From assembly GCA_016842065.1 (NCBI GenBank), contig JAEPDS010000004.1, positions 35,892 to 99,891 on the forward strand: a stretch of 64,000 nucleotides of DNA, written 5' to 3'. Positions 40,449 through 50,605 of this stretch are shown piece by piece. The stretch's first letter is position 1. The number at the start of each line of letters is the position of its first letter. The DNA comes from Candidatus Thiodiazotropha sp. 'RUGA' (GTDB taxonomy: Bacteria; Pseudomonadota; Gammaproteobacteria; Chromatiales; Chromatiaceae). Under the pieces are notes generated by a model that was not told the DNA's origin, ran no database searches, and worked only from the letters and a program-made list of their open reading frames with translations. Both the position numbers and the translations under genes were made by a program.

Positions 40449-42830
40449 ATGAGCGTCAACTTTTCAGAATATATCACCTGCCTCGATGAGGGCGACCACG
40501 AGCACTCTGAGGCACTTGAGTCATCCTACCATGAGGCCCAACGGGTCATGTCACCGCGCGGCCTGCAAAACTACCTGGAAGGAATGCGCGCCTTCTGTAC
40601 TCTGGGACGCGGCCAGGACTTGGTGCTGACCTATGTACAGGAAATGCCCGGGGTTGCCAAAGAGGTGGGTGAGGACATCATCCCCGATATCGTCGAAGCG
40701 ATGATGAAACTGGCTTCGCACACCTCCGGCAGTGTCATCACCCTGATTGTGGCCAGCCTACCACTTGCAGCCTCCCGCCTCGGTGATGCGGATGTCATGC
40801 GCGGTTTCCTCAAGCTGCTGCACCAGATGACAGGCAAGGCCCCAAGGGGGCTTCGTCCGATGATGGAGAACCTGGACGAACTTCTCTCCAAGCTGACTCT
40901 GGGCGGGCTTCGCCGCTGGGTGATGTGGGGTGCACAGGCACATCAGCGTGACCTGGACGGACAACTGGCTTACTTTGGCCTGCAGACCGAGTCAGCCCGC
41001 TCCATTCTCCAGTCTGAACGACGCGGCACCCTGTTCATCGACAATCAGCGCAAGCTCAACTTCTACTTGCGCGCACTCTGGGCGCGTGCCTTTTTCATGC
41101 GCCCCACGGCAGGCGACTTTGAGTCCCGCCAGGGTATTCGACCCTATATCGAGCGTTTTCAGATCCACGTACCGGATGCCTTCGATCCGTTCCGTGGCAT
41201 CGATGGCATGGAGGTCTATCGGGCAACCGCAGCTCATGCCGCTGCACACATGGTCTATACCCGTGAACCGATCTCTGCAGAACAACTCTCACAGGCCCAA
41301 ATGCGTATGATCGAACTGTTCGAGGATGCTCGCATCGAGTACCTCGCCTACAGTGAATTTCCCGGTTTACGCAAACTCTGGTTGCAGTTCTTCACCTCCG
41401 AGCCTGGTGAGAACGACGATTACGGCAAACCCCACGAGACTATGGATCTGATGATGCGCACGACCCGCGCCATCATGGATCGTGATTATCGTGATGAGAG
41501 TGATGCAATCAACCAGGCTGCCGATGATTTTGTAACCAAATTGGAAGAGGATCCTTACAATCCACGTTTGTCCTGGATGGCAGGCATCGATTTCTACAAC
41601 AAAATTGTCGAAATCGCCAAGATCCCCAGTGTGCGTATCCTCTCTGAGTGGCCGATCCCCTATCGAGACGACAATCGCTACTTCTGGGATTTCTCTGAGA
41701 ACATGTTTGAATCACAGGGTGTCGACTACCTGCCGACTTCACAGCAGACAGTTCGTCGATACGTCAGCCTGATGGAGTTCGTTAACGACCTCGACTCGGA
41801 GATGACACACGACAATCCGGATGAGATCCTGGTGCTGGCCACTGAGCTGTTCCCCTACGAAGACATGGGTGTCAGTTACAATGAGATGGAAGGGGTGGAG
41901 CCGGTATCCGATCCATACCACTACAACGAGTGGGATTACCATGTCCAGCTTGCACGTCCTGAATGGGCAACCGTCATTGAGCGTAAGCAAGGCGTTGGCG
42001 ATCCCGAGATCATGGACGAGATCCTTACCAAGCATAAACCAATCGCTTCGCGGATCCGCCATCTGATCGATGCGCTGCAACCCCAGGGCATTGTTCGACG
42101 CAGAGGTTACGAAGAGGGCGAAGAGCTGGATCTTAACGCGGCAGTTCGGGCGATGATTGACATCCGTCGTGGCGTCATGCCTGACCCGCGGATCAACATT
42201 CGTATCACACGCCATATCCGTGATCTCTCGATTGTGCTGTTGCTCGATCTCTCTGAATCGACGAATGAAAAGATTGGCGATATCGCTGAAGGAGAAGAGG
42301 GTTACGAGGATCAGGAGAGCATTCTCGACCTGACACGGGAATCTGCAGGACTGCTCTCCTGGGCGATCGACTCCATTGGTGATAACTTTGCCGTGCACGG
42401 CTTTGCATCGGATGGCCGTCATGATGTGCAGTATTATCGTTTCAAGGACTTCGAACAGAGCTACGACGACGAAGCCAAAGCACGCATGGCGGGCATGAAG
42501 GGTGGACTCTCCACCAGGATGGGTGCGGCGTTGCGTCATGCCGGCTGGCACCTGACCCAACAGAATGCACAAAAGAGACTGGTGCTACTGGTTACCGATG
42601 GAGAGCCGGCGGATATCGATGAGCGGGATCCCCAGTACCTTAGACACGATGCCAAAAAGGCGGTCGATGACCTGGCCATGCAGGGTGTCTATACCTACTG
42701 TCTGACCCTTGATCCCAACGCCGACCGCTATGTGTCCAGAATCTTTGGTGAGAACGGCTACTCTATCGTGGATAATGTGGAACGTCTGCCGGAAAGGCTA
42801 CCGAGTGTATTCGCCGCACTGACCGGCTAA
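40449..42830 (+). CDS. cbbO: CbbO VWA-domain RuBisCO activase component
   Basis: C-terminal VWA with DLSEST MIDAS-like motif; follows cbbQ. ATG at 40449 (GGAGAGAACC upstream) preferred over track start 40374, which lies in repeat sequence. Confidence 0.95.
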   Translation: MSVNFSEYITCLDEGDHEHSEALESSYHEAQRVMSPRGLQNYLEGMRAFCTLGRGQDLVLTYVQEMPGVAKEVGEDIIPDIVEAMMKLASHTSGSVITLIVASLPLAASRLGDADVMRGFLKLLHQMTGKAPRGLRPMMENLDELLSKLTLGGLRRWVMWGAQAHQRDLDGQLAYFGLQTESARSILQSERRGTLFIDNQRKLNFYLRALWARAFFMRPTAGDFESRQGIRPYIERFQIHVPDAFDPFRGIDGMEVYRATAAHAAAHMVYTREPISAEQLSQAQMRMIELFEDARIEYLAYSEFPGLRKLWLQFFTSEPGENDDYGKPHETMDLMMRTTRAIMDRDYRDESDAINQAADDFVTKLEEDPYNPRLSWMAGIDFYNKIVEIAKIPSVRILSEWPIPYRDDNRYFWDFSENMFESQGVDYLPTSQQTVRRYVSLMEFVNDLDSEMTHDNPDEILVLATELFPYEDMGVSYNEMEGVEPVSDPYHYNEWDYHVQLARPEWATVIERKQGVGDPEIMDEILTKHKPIASRIRHLIDALQPQGIVRRRGYEEGEELDLNAAVRAMIDIRRGVMPDPRINIRITRHIRDLSIVLLLDLSESTNEKIGDIAEGEEGYEDQESILDLTRESAGLLSWAIDSIGDNFAVHGFASDGRHDVQYYRFKDFEQSYDDEAKARMAGMKGGLSTRMGAALRHAGWHLTQQNAQKRLVLLVTDGEPADIDERDPQYLRHDAKKAVDDLAMQGVYTYCLTLDPNADRYVSRIFGENGYSIVDNVERLPERLPSVFAALTG

Positions 42831-42849
42831 TCGAGACGGCTGACTCTGA

Positions 42850-43305
42850 TCAGGAATCTGCTTTTGGAAACGGCAGGACCCGTTTGACTTTGGGTTCGCA
42901 GCCATGCTCTTTGGCCCGCTCCTCAAGCAGATCCATGGCTTTCTTAAACTCGCCGATCAGGCGATTATGAAGCTCTCTGGCCTCCTCGTCATAGTAGATC
43001 ATATCGATTGGCGCCGGTTCGGTCAGATTATCCCGATCCAGATCGCGACGAAACTTCCAGGCCAATCGAATCAGCTTACCACCCTGGCCATCCTTAACCG
43101 CATAGGCCAGGTTATCAATAAAAATCACCTCATTTTCATCCAGCACGGCCTGTATCTGCATGGTACGAACTGGTATAAAAACATGTTCATACTGACACCG
43201 ACTCAACATAAGTCGGCACTGATTGTAGAGAGGAGCCGGAATGGTCAGGCGTTCACAAGCCAGCTCATCCGGCCTAAAGAAGACTTCACTGAGATTTTCC
43301 CCCAT
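42850..43305 (-). CDS. Hypothetical protein, convergent with cbbO
   Basis: 151-aa ORF; same-strand partner 43317-43619; no family recognised. Confidence 0.7.
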   Translation of the reverse strand: MGENLSEVFFRPDELACERLTIPAPLYNQCRLMLSRCQYEHVFIPVRTMQIQAVLDENEVIFIDNLAYAVKDGQGGKLIRLAWKFRRDLDRDNLTEPAPIDMIYYDEEARELHNRLIGEFKKAMDLLEERAKEHGCEPKVKRVLPFPKADS

Positions 43306-43316
43306 GTCAGCAAACC

Positions 43317-43619
43317 TCAGTCATCTTCACCCAATTCAGGATCCCATCCTTTCGCCTTCGCCTCGATGATCGCCTGTTGATAGATTCGACTGTGTTTTTC
43401 AGCCAGATCTTCCGGTAGATTCGACACCAAATGTCCATATTTTTCCCACTCCAGAGTAACCTTGTCATAGAGTGCGGTGATCCCCTGAACCGTCCAGCCT
43501 TCGCAGGTTTCAGTCTCTGGAATCAAGCCGAAAACCCAGGCATCCCGAATAATGTTGCCGGTGGGATTCATGGCGCCTTTGGGATCTTTGTGAATGCCTT
43601 CGTATATTCTCTCTGTCAT
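43317..43619 (-). CDS. Hypothetical small protein
   Basis: 100 aa, MNPTGNIIRDAWVFGLIPETETCEGWT; tightly paired with 42850-43305. Confidence 0.7.
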   Translation of the reverse strand: MTERIYEGIHKDPKGAMNPTGNIIRDAWVFGLIPETETCEGWTVQGITALYDKVTLEWEKYGHLVSNLPEDLAEKHSRIYQQAIIEAKAKGWDPELGEDD

Positions 43620-43956
43620 GGTCTTAACACACTGTTGAGTCGTTGTTGATTAAAAAACGTTTTTTCCTATCTTGTATATTGTAAACAGGTTTTACTCATT
43701 CTCACATAGCTGAAACCACTCTATTTTCTGGATTTACAGTTAGTCAGCAACACATTGTCCTTCAATTATAAAAATCCCCGACGAGCACTTACACTGAAAT
43801 ATCCAGTCTAAAACAGCCTACTCCCAAGCATCGCTCTACACTTCGATCTGCAACTGACCTCTCTTTTTCAAACTGAGAATCCCTAGTTCAACTGCGGTAA
43901 CTAAAACTTTCAAAGAGTCGATCGATTCACACTTCATTCGCTGCTGCGTTTCACAG

Positions 43957-43974
43957 ACTAGGGTAAACCCTAGT
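43957..43974. promoter_or_regulatory. Perfect operator-like palindrome upstream of the VPLPA-CTERM gene
   Basis: ACTAGGGT-AA-ACCCTAGT, ~105 bp upstream of the ATG at 44079. Confidence 0.55.
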
Positions 43975-44078
43975 GTTTAACAATCTATCAACTGGATATC
44001 GTCATAGCGGCACAGCTTGTGAAAAATCAACTGCGCAAGGCAAAGCTGCTTCAATTAATCAAGAACAAGGAGATGCAA

Positions 44079-44732
44079 ATGAAGTACCGACACACAATGA
44101 AATGGATAGCCGCATTGATGACGCTAGCCAGCTGCAACGCCATGGCAGCGACCGCTCAATATAGCTCCCAGCTGGATCTCACCAACCCTCAGTACCCGGT
44201 CGATATCAATGGCGCCACAGGTACCGTCGCCGCCGATATCGTCAGATTCGACCTTGGTAATGGCTGGGATGGAGAGATGGATATCCAAGTGACGACCAGC
44301 AGCTATACCACACTAGGCACCACTTTGGGTTTTGCGCTCACCACAGATCCGAATGATGCTCTGTACAACGACCCAAGCGCTTTTCTTGCCCTATCTGATA
44401 CGAATGTGGATGTAACCCAGTTCTTTAATGACAATGTTGTGGGCTGGGAGATCTATAGTTGGGGCTCAGACTATATTGCACCTGACACGACGAATGACAT
44501 TACCGGATCGTTGAACCCGAGAAACTTTGATCCTGCTGAAAACTATTACGCCTTTCTTGCAGGTGGATCACTGCTGCCGACCACAATTGATATTCAACTC
44601 GATGTATCCGATGGCAATGATGTCAGTGCTGTACCGGTGCCTGCTGCAGTCTGGTTATTTGGCTCTGGCTTGATCGGTATGCTCTCTTTAAACAGAAGAA
44701 AAAGAGTCAGTAGTGAAGAGCGCATGAGCTAA
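44079..44732 (+). CDS. VPLPA-CTERM-type sorted surface protein
   Basis: Signal peptide MKYRHTMKWIAALMTLASCNAMAA; C-terminus VPVPAAVWLFGSGLIGMLSLNRRKR (motif-TM-basic). AAGGAG RBS; ATG at 44079. Confidence 0.85.
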   Translation: MKYRHTMKWIAALMTLASCNAMAATAQYSSQLDLTNPQYPVDINGATGTVAADIVRFDLGNGWDGEMDIQVTTSSYTTLGTTLGFALTTDPNDALYNDPSAFLALSDTNVDVTQFFNDNVVGWEIYSWGSDYIAPDTTNDITGSLNPRNFDPAENYYAFLAGGSLLPTTIDIQLDVSDGNDVSAVPVPAAVWLFGSGLIGMLSLNRRKRVSSEERMS

Positions 44733-44762
44733 CTCGCATTGGAATTCACCTGTACTCATGCG

Positions 44763-44804
44763 ACACAGCCACAGAGACAGACGCAAACTGTTCTGTGGCT
44801 GTGT
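44763..44804. repeat. 12-bp perfect-stem inverted repeat downstream of the VPLPA-CTERM gene
   Basis: ACACAGCCACAG ... CTGTGGCTGTGT; no T tract. Confidence 0.7.
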
Positions 44805-45057
44805 ATGATCCCTATAGAAAAGCAACTAAAGTCTTTATCAAATTGTTTCACTACGCCTTGCTGACGCTTTCTGTCATCCTTTCAAACTTCCGCCTTCTTA
44901 CAGCAGAGAAGCTTAATTACATCAATCCCATGCCATGGGATTGCATAGCCAGAGGGAAGCTGCCCTCGTTATAAACCGTTTTAATGACCGCTGAATCATA
45001 ACGGCAACAATCTCTGCGCCTCTTAATTTTTTCAAACTCTGATCGCTAATAGTAGAT

Positions 45058-45837
45058 ATGAATAAACTCATTGGCATCATAGTGACTGGGACTTCTCTTA
45101 TTAAGTTGTGCTATCTCCTTCTCTTGTCGATCCTGCTGTATGGTTGCGGTGGTGGTGATGGTAGTAGCAACGATGATTCCAACAATGGCTCATCCATAAA
45201 CTCAGTCGTTTTCTCGGAACCCTGGCCAGAGAATATTAGTTCTGTTTATAGCGTAAACTACACCGAAGAGGCACATGACCATCAGGTGGCGCCTGGTGGT
45301 GCACCTGATTACGAGAACCCCGTAGACTACCCTCCTGTTGACCTGATTGCGCTCTCTATGGGCACTGACGAACTGTTTTTCTACATCAGGTTTGATTTTG
45401 CAAGTGATATTCCCACAGAGAAAGATCCAATTCCTAGCGACGGTGCAATAGAAGCACAACAGGTGCTGAGTCAAAGCATCAGTATAAACTTCAACTCAGA
45501 TGGTGACCTGAGCACTGGTGCTGGTGGCGAAGGAATTGATGGCATCGATATCTTTTTTGCGTTTTCGTACAAATATGGAACCCCTCCCTATGTCTATGCC
45601 AACTACGGATTTCCCGATGGGGATATTCACAACCACCTTGGCCAGGCTGACGGTGAGATGGGTGAAGGTGGACCTGGCTACAGTTTCGTTATTTTGAGAT
45701 TCTTACTCAGCGATGTTGCAGACTACCTTCCACAAGATCAGACATTGGATTACGGTGGTTGGTCGGAAGCAGAGAGTGATCTATACCATCACTTCTCCTT
45801 CGATCCATTTGAGCCCGGGCAGATGCATATCGAGTAA
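45058..45837 (+). CDS. Secreted lipoprotein, unknown function
   Basis: Lipobox LLYGC followed by GGGDGSSNDDSNNGSS linker. Confidence 0.65.
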   Translation: MNKLIGIIVTGTSLIKLCYLLLLSILLYGCGGGDGSSNDDSNNGSSINSVVFSEPWPENISSVYSVNYTEEAHDHQVAPGGAPDYENPVDYPPVDLIALSMGTDELFFYIRFDFASDIPTEKDPIPSDGAIEAQQVLSQSISINFNSDGDLSTGAGGEGIDGIDIFFAFSYKYGTPPYVYANYGFPDGDIHNHLGQADGEMGEGGPGYSFVILRFLLSDVADYLPQDQTLDYGGWSEAESDLYHHFSFDPFEPGQMHIE

Positions 45838-45854
45838 CCCCCCATAGACTCAAA

Positions 45855-46472
45855 CTACAAGCTTTCCCATCGATCGAGCAGATCTTCCGGCTTGGATAGT
45901 ATCGCACCGATCTGGACCGATTTTTTTGAATGCGGCTCTTTAAGCGTGTCACCCAAGACAGACATCTCTGAAACTTTAAGTCCGATCGGATAGACAGGCA
46001 GCTTCCTCACTAACGCCTGTGTTATCAGGTTTTGGTGCAATTCGCCAAAATACCCTCCCACCAGGCAGCACTCAGGAAATACACCCACACATTTACCACT
46101 TTGGGTAAATCTAAGAATTGCATCGATGTCCTCACGCAGCAACTCCCCTTGAAGACTCCTCTTTACTGGAATAGCCCCCCATAGTTTGAGCCAGTAGGAT
46201 TTTATTCGATTGGTAAATATTTTTTCATCCGCCAACCATCTGACGGGTAGCAAATGAAATGGAACAGAAGCTGGAACTATGACTACATCCGAATGCTTGG
46301 TGTGGGGTGCAACAGCAAGCAGAACAGGTGCATCTGATCTGTTCATATCAGATACATCAATAAGCCTTACACGCTTTAGTTTAAAGTAATATAACCGACA
46401 TAGCGGATATATAAGTCGTTGTAATAACCGTGCTGTTGTTGAGTAGAATGAATGGGTTATCTCATTATCCAT
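45855..46472 (-). CDS. PlsC-like lysophospholipid acyltransferase family protein
   Basis: HTKHSD (Hx4D), FPECC at the FPEG position. Confidence 0.75.
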   Translation of the reverse strand: MDNEITHSFYSTTARLLQRLIYPLCRLYYFKLKRVRLIDVSDMNRSDAPVLLAVAPHTKHSDVVIVPASVPFHLLPVRWLADEKIFTNRIKSYWLKLWGAIPVKRSLQGELLREDIDAILRFTQSGKCVGVFPECCLVGGYFGELHQNLITQALVRKLPVYPIGLKVSEMSVLGDTLKEPHSKKSVQIGAILSKPEDLLDRWESL

Positions 46473-46688
46473 GCAGCCTTCAACCCGAGTAATTCCATGA
46501 CCAAATATTATTATTGATAATTTGCTTGTTATTTTTGCTTCTATCTACTTCACACCCCCGGCCATAAGGGTAGATGCTTCATCAGGCATCAAGGAATCAT
46601 TTAAGGGCAACACTTAAACTCGAAAATCAACTCTACCATACGTTTGACCTTCTCGCATACTGGACTATTGAATTACCCATGACATCAT

Positions 46689-49280
46689 TCAGCTAGACAA
46701 CCATATGATGTTACTTTGTCCTTTTTTACTGCTTAGATAGTCCTCGATTGGTTTAGGTCGAGCAATACTGTAGCCTTGGCCATAATAGATACCAATCCTT
46801 TTCAGCTCCTCCCGGATCAAACTGTCCTCGACAAACTCAGCTATGGTAACCAGCCCCATCGTATCGGCAACTGTTTTAATCGCCTCCACCATACCCTTAT
46901 CAACAGGACTTTTATTTATCTCCTTAACGAACATTCCATCTATTTTAACGAAGTCGATTGGAAGATTCTTGAGATACCCGAAAGATGATAGACCAGAGCC
47001 AAAATCATCCAGCGCAAACCGACAACCAAGCGCTTTCAACTCATTAATAACCTTCAGCGCGCTGGTCAGATTTTGTATCGCCGCCGTCTCCGTCACCTCG
47101 AATACCAGCTTTTGTGGGTTTAGCTGGTACTTTTCCAGTAGCAATTTGAGTTTGGGTGAAAGTTCATTCCGACTTAATGTCATGCCGGAGATATTGATAA
47201 AGCAGTCTGGGTAATCAGTGCCAGACCGAGCCAGAAGCTGCATGACTTTTTCAATCACAGCGTAGTCGATACGATCTATCAAGTCATACCGCTCTGCTGA
47301 TGGCAGAAAAGCTCCCGGTGGTATAAGCTCTCCTTCCTGGGACTTCATCCTGACCAATATCTCAATTCCTTTGATCATCAAATCATCACTCTGCAAACCT
47401 GCAATGGGTTGTGCGTAGAGAATCAATCGATCATCGCTTAATGCATTGTTTATTTGTGAAACCCATTGCATTTGCCCCAACAACTGCTTGGTGGAACTGC
47501 TGTCGCGCTGATAGACCGTGATACAGTTTCTGCCAGAATCCTTAGCAGAGTAGCAGGCCGCATCGACTGAGCTCATCAGCATTCCAATACTCTCGCTATA
47601 TTGATCAATCTCTACAATCCCAATACTGATACTGATGCGGAAGTTATGCTCCTGCCAGGTAAAGGTATGCTCCTGAATCTCTTTGCGTAATCCATTCACA
47701 CGATCCTGAGCCATGGGAAGAGGACAATCAGTCAAAATCGCAGCAAACTCATCCCCACCCACACGTGCGAGCACATCGCTGCCCCGAAAATGGCGCCGCA
47801 TGATTGCTGCGATCTGTCTTAACAGCTCATCTCCTGCTACATGGCCACAGGTATCATTCACGACTTTGAATTGATCCAGATCCATAAAGCAGAGAATATG
47901 TTGGTGCCCCCGTTTTCTGGCCGATTCCAAGGATTGTTCCAGATGCGATTCAAATGCACTACGATTCAACAGCTCAGTAAGATTGTCATGACTGGCTTGT
48001 CGGTAAAGCTCCTCCTGCAACCGCCTCTCTCTTGTCACGTCTCTGATAACAACAACGATACCTGACATCTCCTTATCATTACTCAGAATCCGATTGGCGG
48101 TTATATTCACATGCAGGTTGTTACCATCAACCAACGCCAAACGAGCCAACTGACTCACGACGGCCCCACTCTTGTTCAGCTGACACTGAACCAACAGGTC
48201 ATTGATTTGAGTATCCCGCTCTTCATCCAGCAGGACAAATACCGCTTCAAAGTGCTTCCCAACCACAGATTCAGCATCCTGATCAAGGATTTTCAAGGCG
48301 GAATCATTTAAATAGACCACACGACCATTTGCATCTGTTGTAACAACGGCATCAGCAATCGATGTTAAAGTCGTACGTGCCTGATTTCGTTCATCGATCA
48401 ATGCCTGCTCAGCAAGTCTCAGAGCAGTTACATCCTGTATGTAGACATAGACCTCTTCCACGAGATCAATCCACTGGTAGTGCAGTAGCAGGTGTTTGTA
48501 ACCGGTATCCACTTCCGCATAGAGTTGATTCTCGCCACTGCCGATTCTTCTGAGGATTTCATCATGATCATCCGGTAATAAGATGCCATTGTCTTTGGCA
48601 TGCAATAGATCGATCAACCGCTTGAATGCCGGATTGCAGAATATCTCCTTACCATCCAGATCAAACGCAGCTATCGGGTTAGGATTAGCCTTAGGATATG
48701 CAGCCAGTCGTTTGTTACGTGATTCTGCATCTTTCAGCTCTTCAACCATGTTGGTAAGAAGATCCGCTTCCTGCCTGCGCGAAGCAAAAAGATAGAAAAG
48801 CAGGGAAAAGACGAAAGAGATACTCAAACCTGCCAGGATCATTTGAAAAACAAGATCACTGGTTAACTTGTACGCACCCTCCAGGCTGTAAGCCATCATC
48901 AACTTGGCTTTACCCCGATAGGAGTAGGTAATCTCCTTTTCCGTTACAAATCTTCTGTCAGCCGGGTTCAGAGGGCCGTAACCGGCAATCATAAAGCCGT
49001 TCTTTGAGATCAGTTCAACCTCATCTACTTCAACATACTGACCTGCCCACTGTTTAAACAATAATGCAATCGAATCGTAGTTTCCTTTTTGCAACTCTTC
49101 CTGGGTAATAAAAGAGATGACTTCCATTTGCCCACTGGCAAGTGCTTTGGTGACCTCCATGTGATGGTCGTGCTGATGCTTGATGAATACCCATATCGCG
49201 CCAAACAAGAGAATCATGAAAAACAGCGTTGATATACTGACAAGCAGCAGAATGGGTTTGCGATTCACATGCTCTACCAC
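46689..49280 (-). CDS. PAS-GGDEF-EAL cyclic-di-GMP signalling protein
   Basis: Two TMs with periplasmic loop, PAS domains, ARVGGDEFAA, EAL domain with EILVRM and FALDDFGSGLSS. Confidence 0.95.
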   Translation of the reverse strand: MVEHVNRKPILLLVSISTLFFMILLFGAIWVFIKHQHDHHMEVTKALASGQMEVISFITQEELQKGNYDSIALLFKQWAGQYVEVDEVELISKNGFMIAGYGPLNPADRRFVTEKEITYSYRGKAKLMMAYSLEGAYKLTSDLVFQMILAGLSISFVFSLLFYLFASRRQEADLLTNMVEELKDAESRNKRLAAYPKANPNPIAAFDLDGKEIFCNPAFKRLIDLLHAKDNGILLPDDHDEILRRIGSGENQLYAEVDTGYKHLLLHYQWIDLVEEVYVYIQDVTALRLAEQALIDERNQARTTLTSIADAVVTTDANGRVVYLNDSALKILDQDAESVVGKHFEAVFVLLDEERDTQINDLLVQCQLNKSGAVVSQLARLALVDGNNLHVNITANRILSNDKEMSGIVVVIRDVTRERRLQEELYRQASHDNLTELLNRSAFESHLEQSLESARKRGHQHILCFMDLDQFKVVNDTCGHVAGDELLRQIAAIMRRHFRGSDVLARVGGDEFAAILTDCPLPMAQDRVNGLRKEIQEHTFTWQEHNFRISISIGIVEIDQYSESIGMLMSSVDAACYSAKDSGRNCITVYQRDSSSTKQLLGQMQWVSQINNALSDDRLILYAQPIAGLQSDDLMIKGIEILVRMKSQEGELIPPGAFLPSAERYDLIDRIDYAVIEKVMQLLARSGTDYPDCFINISGMTLSRNELSPKLKLLLEKYQLNPQKLVFEVTETAAIQNLTSALKVINELKALGCRFALDDFGSGLSSFGYLKNLPIDFVKIDGMFVKEINKSPVDKGMVEAIKTVADTMGLVTIAEFVEDSLIREELKRIGIYYGQGYSIARPKPIEDYLSSKKGQSNIIWLSS

Positions 49281-50179
49281 TTGACACCTCTCTGCTCCAA
49301 CGTATTCAGAATTCCTCGCAAGCCATCGTAGTCCTGATGATTGGTTTGCACCAGTGCAGTGGCTGTCTGCTTAATCGGCTTCAGTACAGATGCTGTATCA
49401 CTGTTTTTGTGGTCGAGTTTCAGAAGCGCGTCTTTCAACTTATCGAGTAACTGGCTATCTGTGTTCAGCGTTCCGATAAATAGATGCTCAGATACTGCCT
49501 CTGTTGTCTCAATGGCTACGATTCCGTGTCTCTTATATTTTTCAAAGACTGCCTCTTTCACGGCACCGGCATCGGCATCACCGGCCAGCACCGCCAGAGC
49601 GACATTATTATGATTGCTGTAGTGGCGATAACCGGCAAAATCATGCAAATCGATACCAGCCTCGTAGAGCATCTGTCTGGGTACCAAATGACTCATGGTT
49701 GAGGATCTGTTCCCAAAGGCAAACTGGCGTTGCCTGAGATCTTCGATATCGCTAATCTCACTATCATCACTAACGATAATTTTACCAGTAAATGTCGGTT
49801 TACCGTTTACTTCCAATCGGGCCAATAGGGGAATATCGTTATTCGTACGCGTCAAAGAAACCAACAATGAAGGCCCGATATAGGCAAAATCAACATCACC
49901 AGCGAGGATTGCATCATTATGCGACTGGTAGGAATCCCCGATTCTAACCTCGATCGTCTGACCTAACTCCAAACTCAGATAATTCGCCAACGGCTGAAAC
50001 ATCTCTTTCAGTTCATTGTGAGGACGGTATGGATGCACACCCATTACCAGACTTTCAGAAGCATACCCGATCGTAGAGACAAACAACCACACAGCCAGCC
50101 CTGAAAGGACCCACTGATGACCAGGCATTCTGGTGCCGTTCCGTTTGAAACAGGCACTAGGCTTCAGTAACCACATCAA
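49274..50179 (-). CDS. PhnD-like periplasmic substrate-binding protein
   Basis: MGVHPYRPHNELKEMFQPLANYLSLELGQTIEVRIGDSYQSHNDAILAGDVDFAYIGPS; overlaps the start of the GGDEF-EAL gene. Confidence 0.9.
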   Translation of the reverse strand: MMWLLKPSACFKRNGTRMPGHQWVLSGLAVWLFVSTIGYASESLVMGVHPYRPHNELKEMFQPLANYLSLELGQTIEVRIGDSYQSHNDAILAGDVDFAYIGPSLLVSLTRTNNDIPLLARLEVNGKPTFTGKIIVSDDSEISDIEDLRQRQFAFGNRSSTMSHLVPRQMLYEAGIDLHDFAGYRHYSNHNNVALAVLAGDADAGAVKEAVFEKYKRHGIVAIETTEAVSEHLFIGTLNTDSQLLDKLKDALLKLDHKNSDTASVLKPIKQTATALVQTNHQDYDGLRGILNTLEQRGVKW

Positions 50180-50572
50180 TCTCTATAAATCCCCGACACA
50201 ACCATCAACTTTTGAGATTCCAAGTCATTCACCCGACAAGATGAAATCTCTATTTATAACGATCTCTATATACCCCGAAAGAACTCTCAGCATGGATGAT
50301 CTTACTCGGCACACCCAGCACCTCGATACTTCATCTTACGATAAAGGCTGGTTTTTATAATAAGTTCGGATGTCACTAATACCCACACAATACGAGCAGA
50401 ATACCGATTTAGCCTGAAACACCCTTGCAGTCTGGTGGCAGGCAGTTTATGCCTCTGCCATCCACCTCAGCACATAAGTTAAGACTAGGATAATCCGTCT
50501 TTAAAACAAGCAATTCGACAGTTGCAATGATGAGTGCGCGTTTTATAAGTCTCATTTGCGATCAGTCATAAA

Positions 50573-50605
50573 TATATATTTATACTTAATTTGTACTTAT
50601 AAATA
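50573..50605. promoter_or_regulatory. AT-rich inverted repeat TATATATTTATA/TATAAATATATA
   Basis: 12-bp perfect arms separated by ~13 bp, within a longer interrupted GATCAGT...ACTGATC palindrome. Confidence 0.5.

Noticed and set aside
41739-42572. 277-aa minus-strand ORF opposite cbbO
   Set aside because: Antisense shadow; no domain or RBS evidence.
44000-44040. Possible sigma-54 promoter for the VPLPA-CTERM gene (GCGGCACAGCTTGTGAA)
   Set aside because: The GG-N10-GC core of a -24/-12 promoter is not satisfied.
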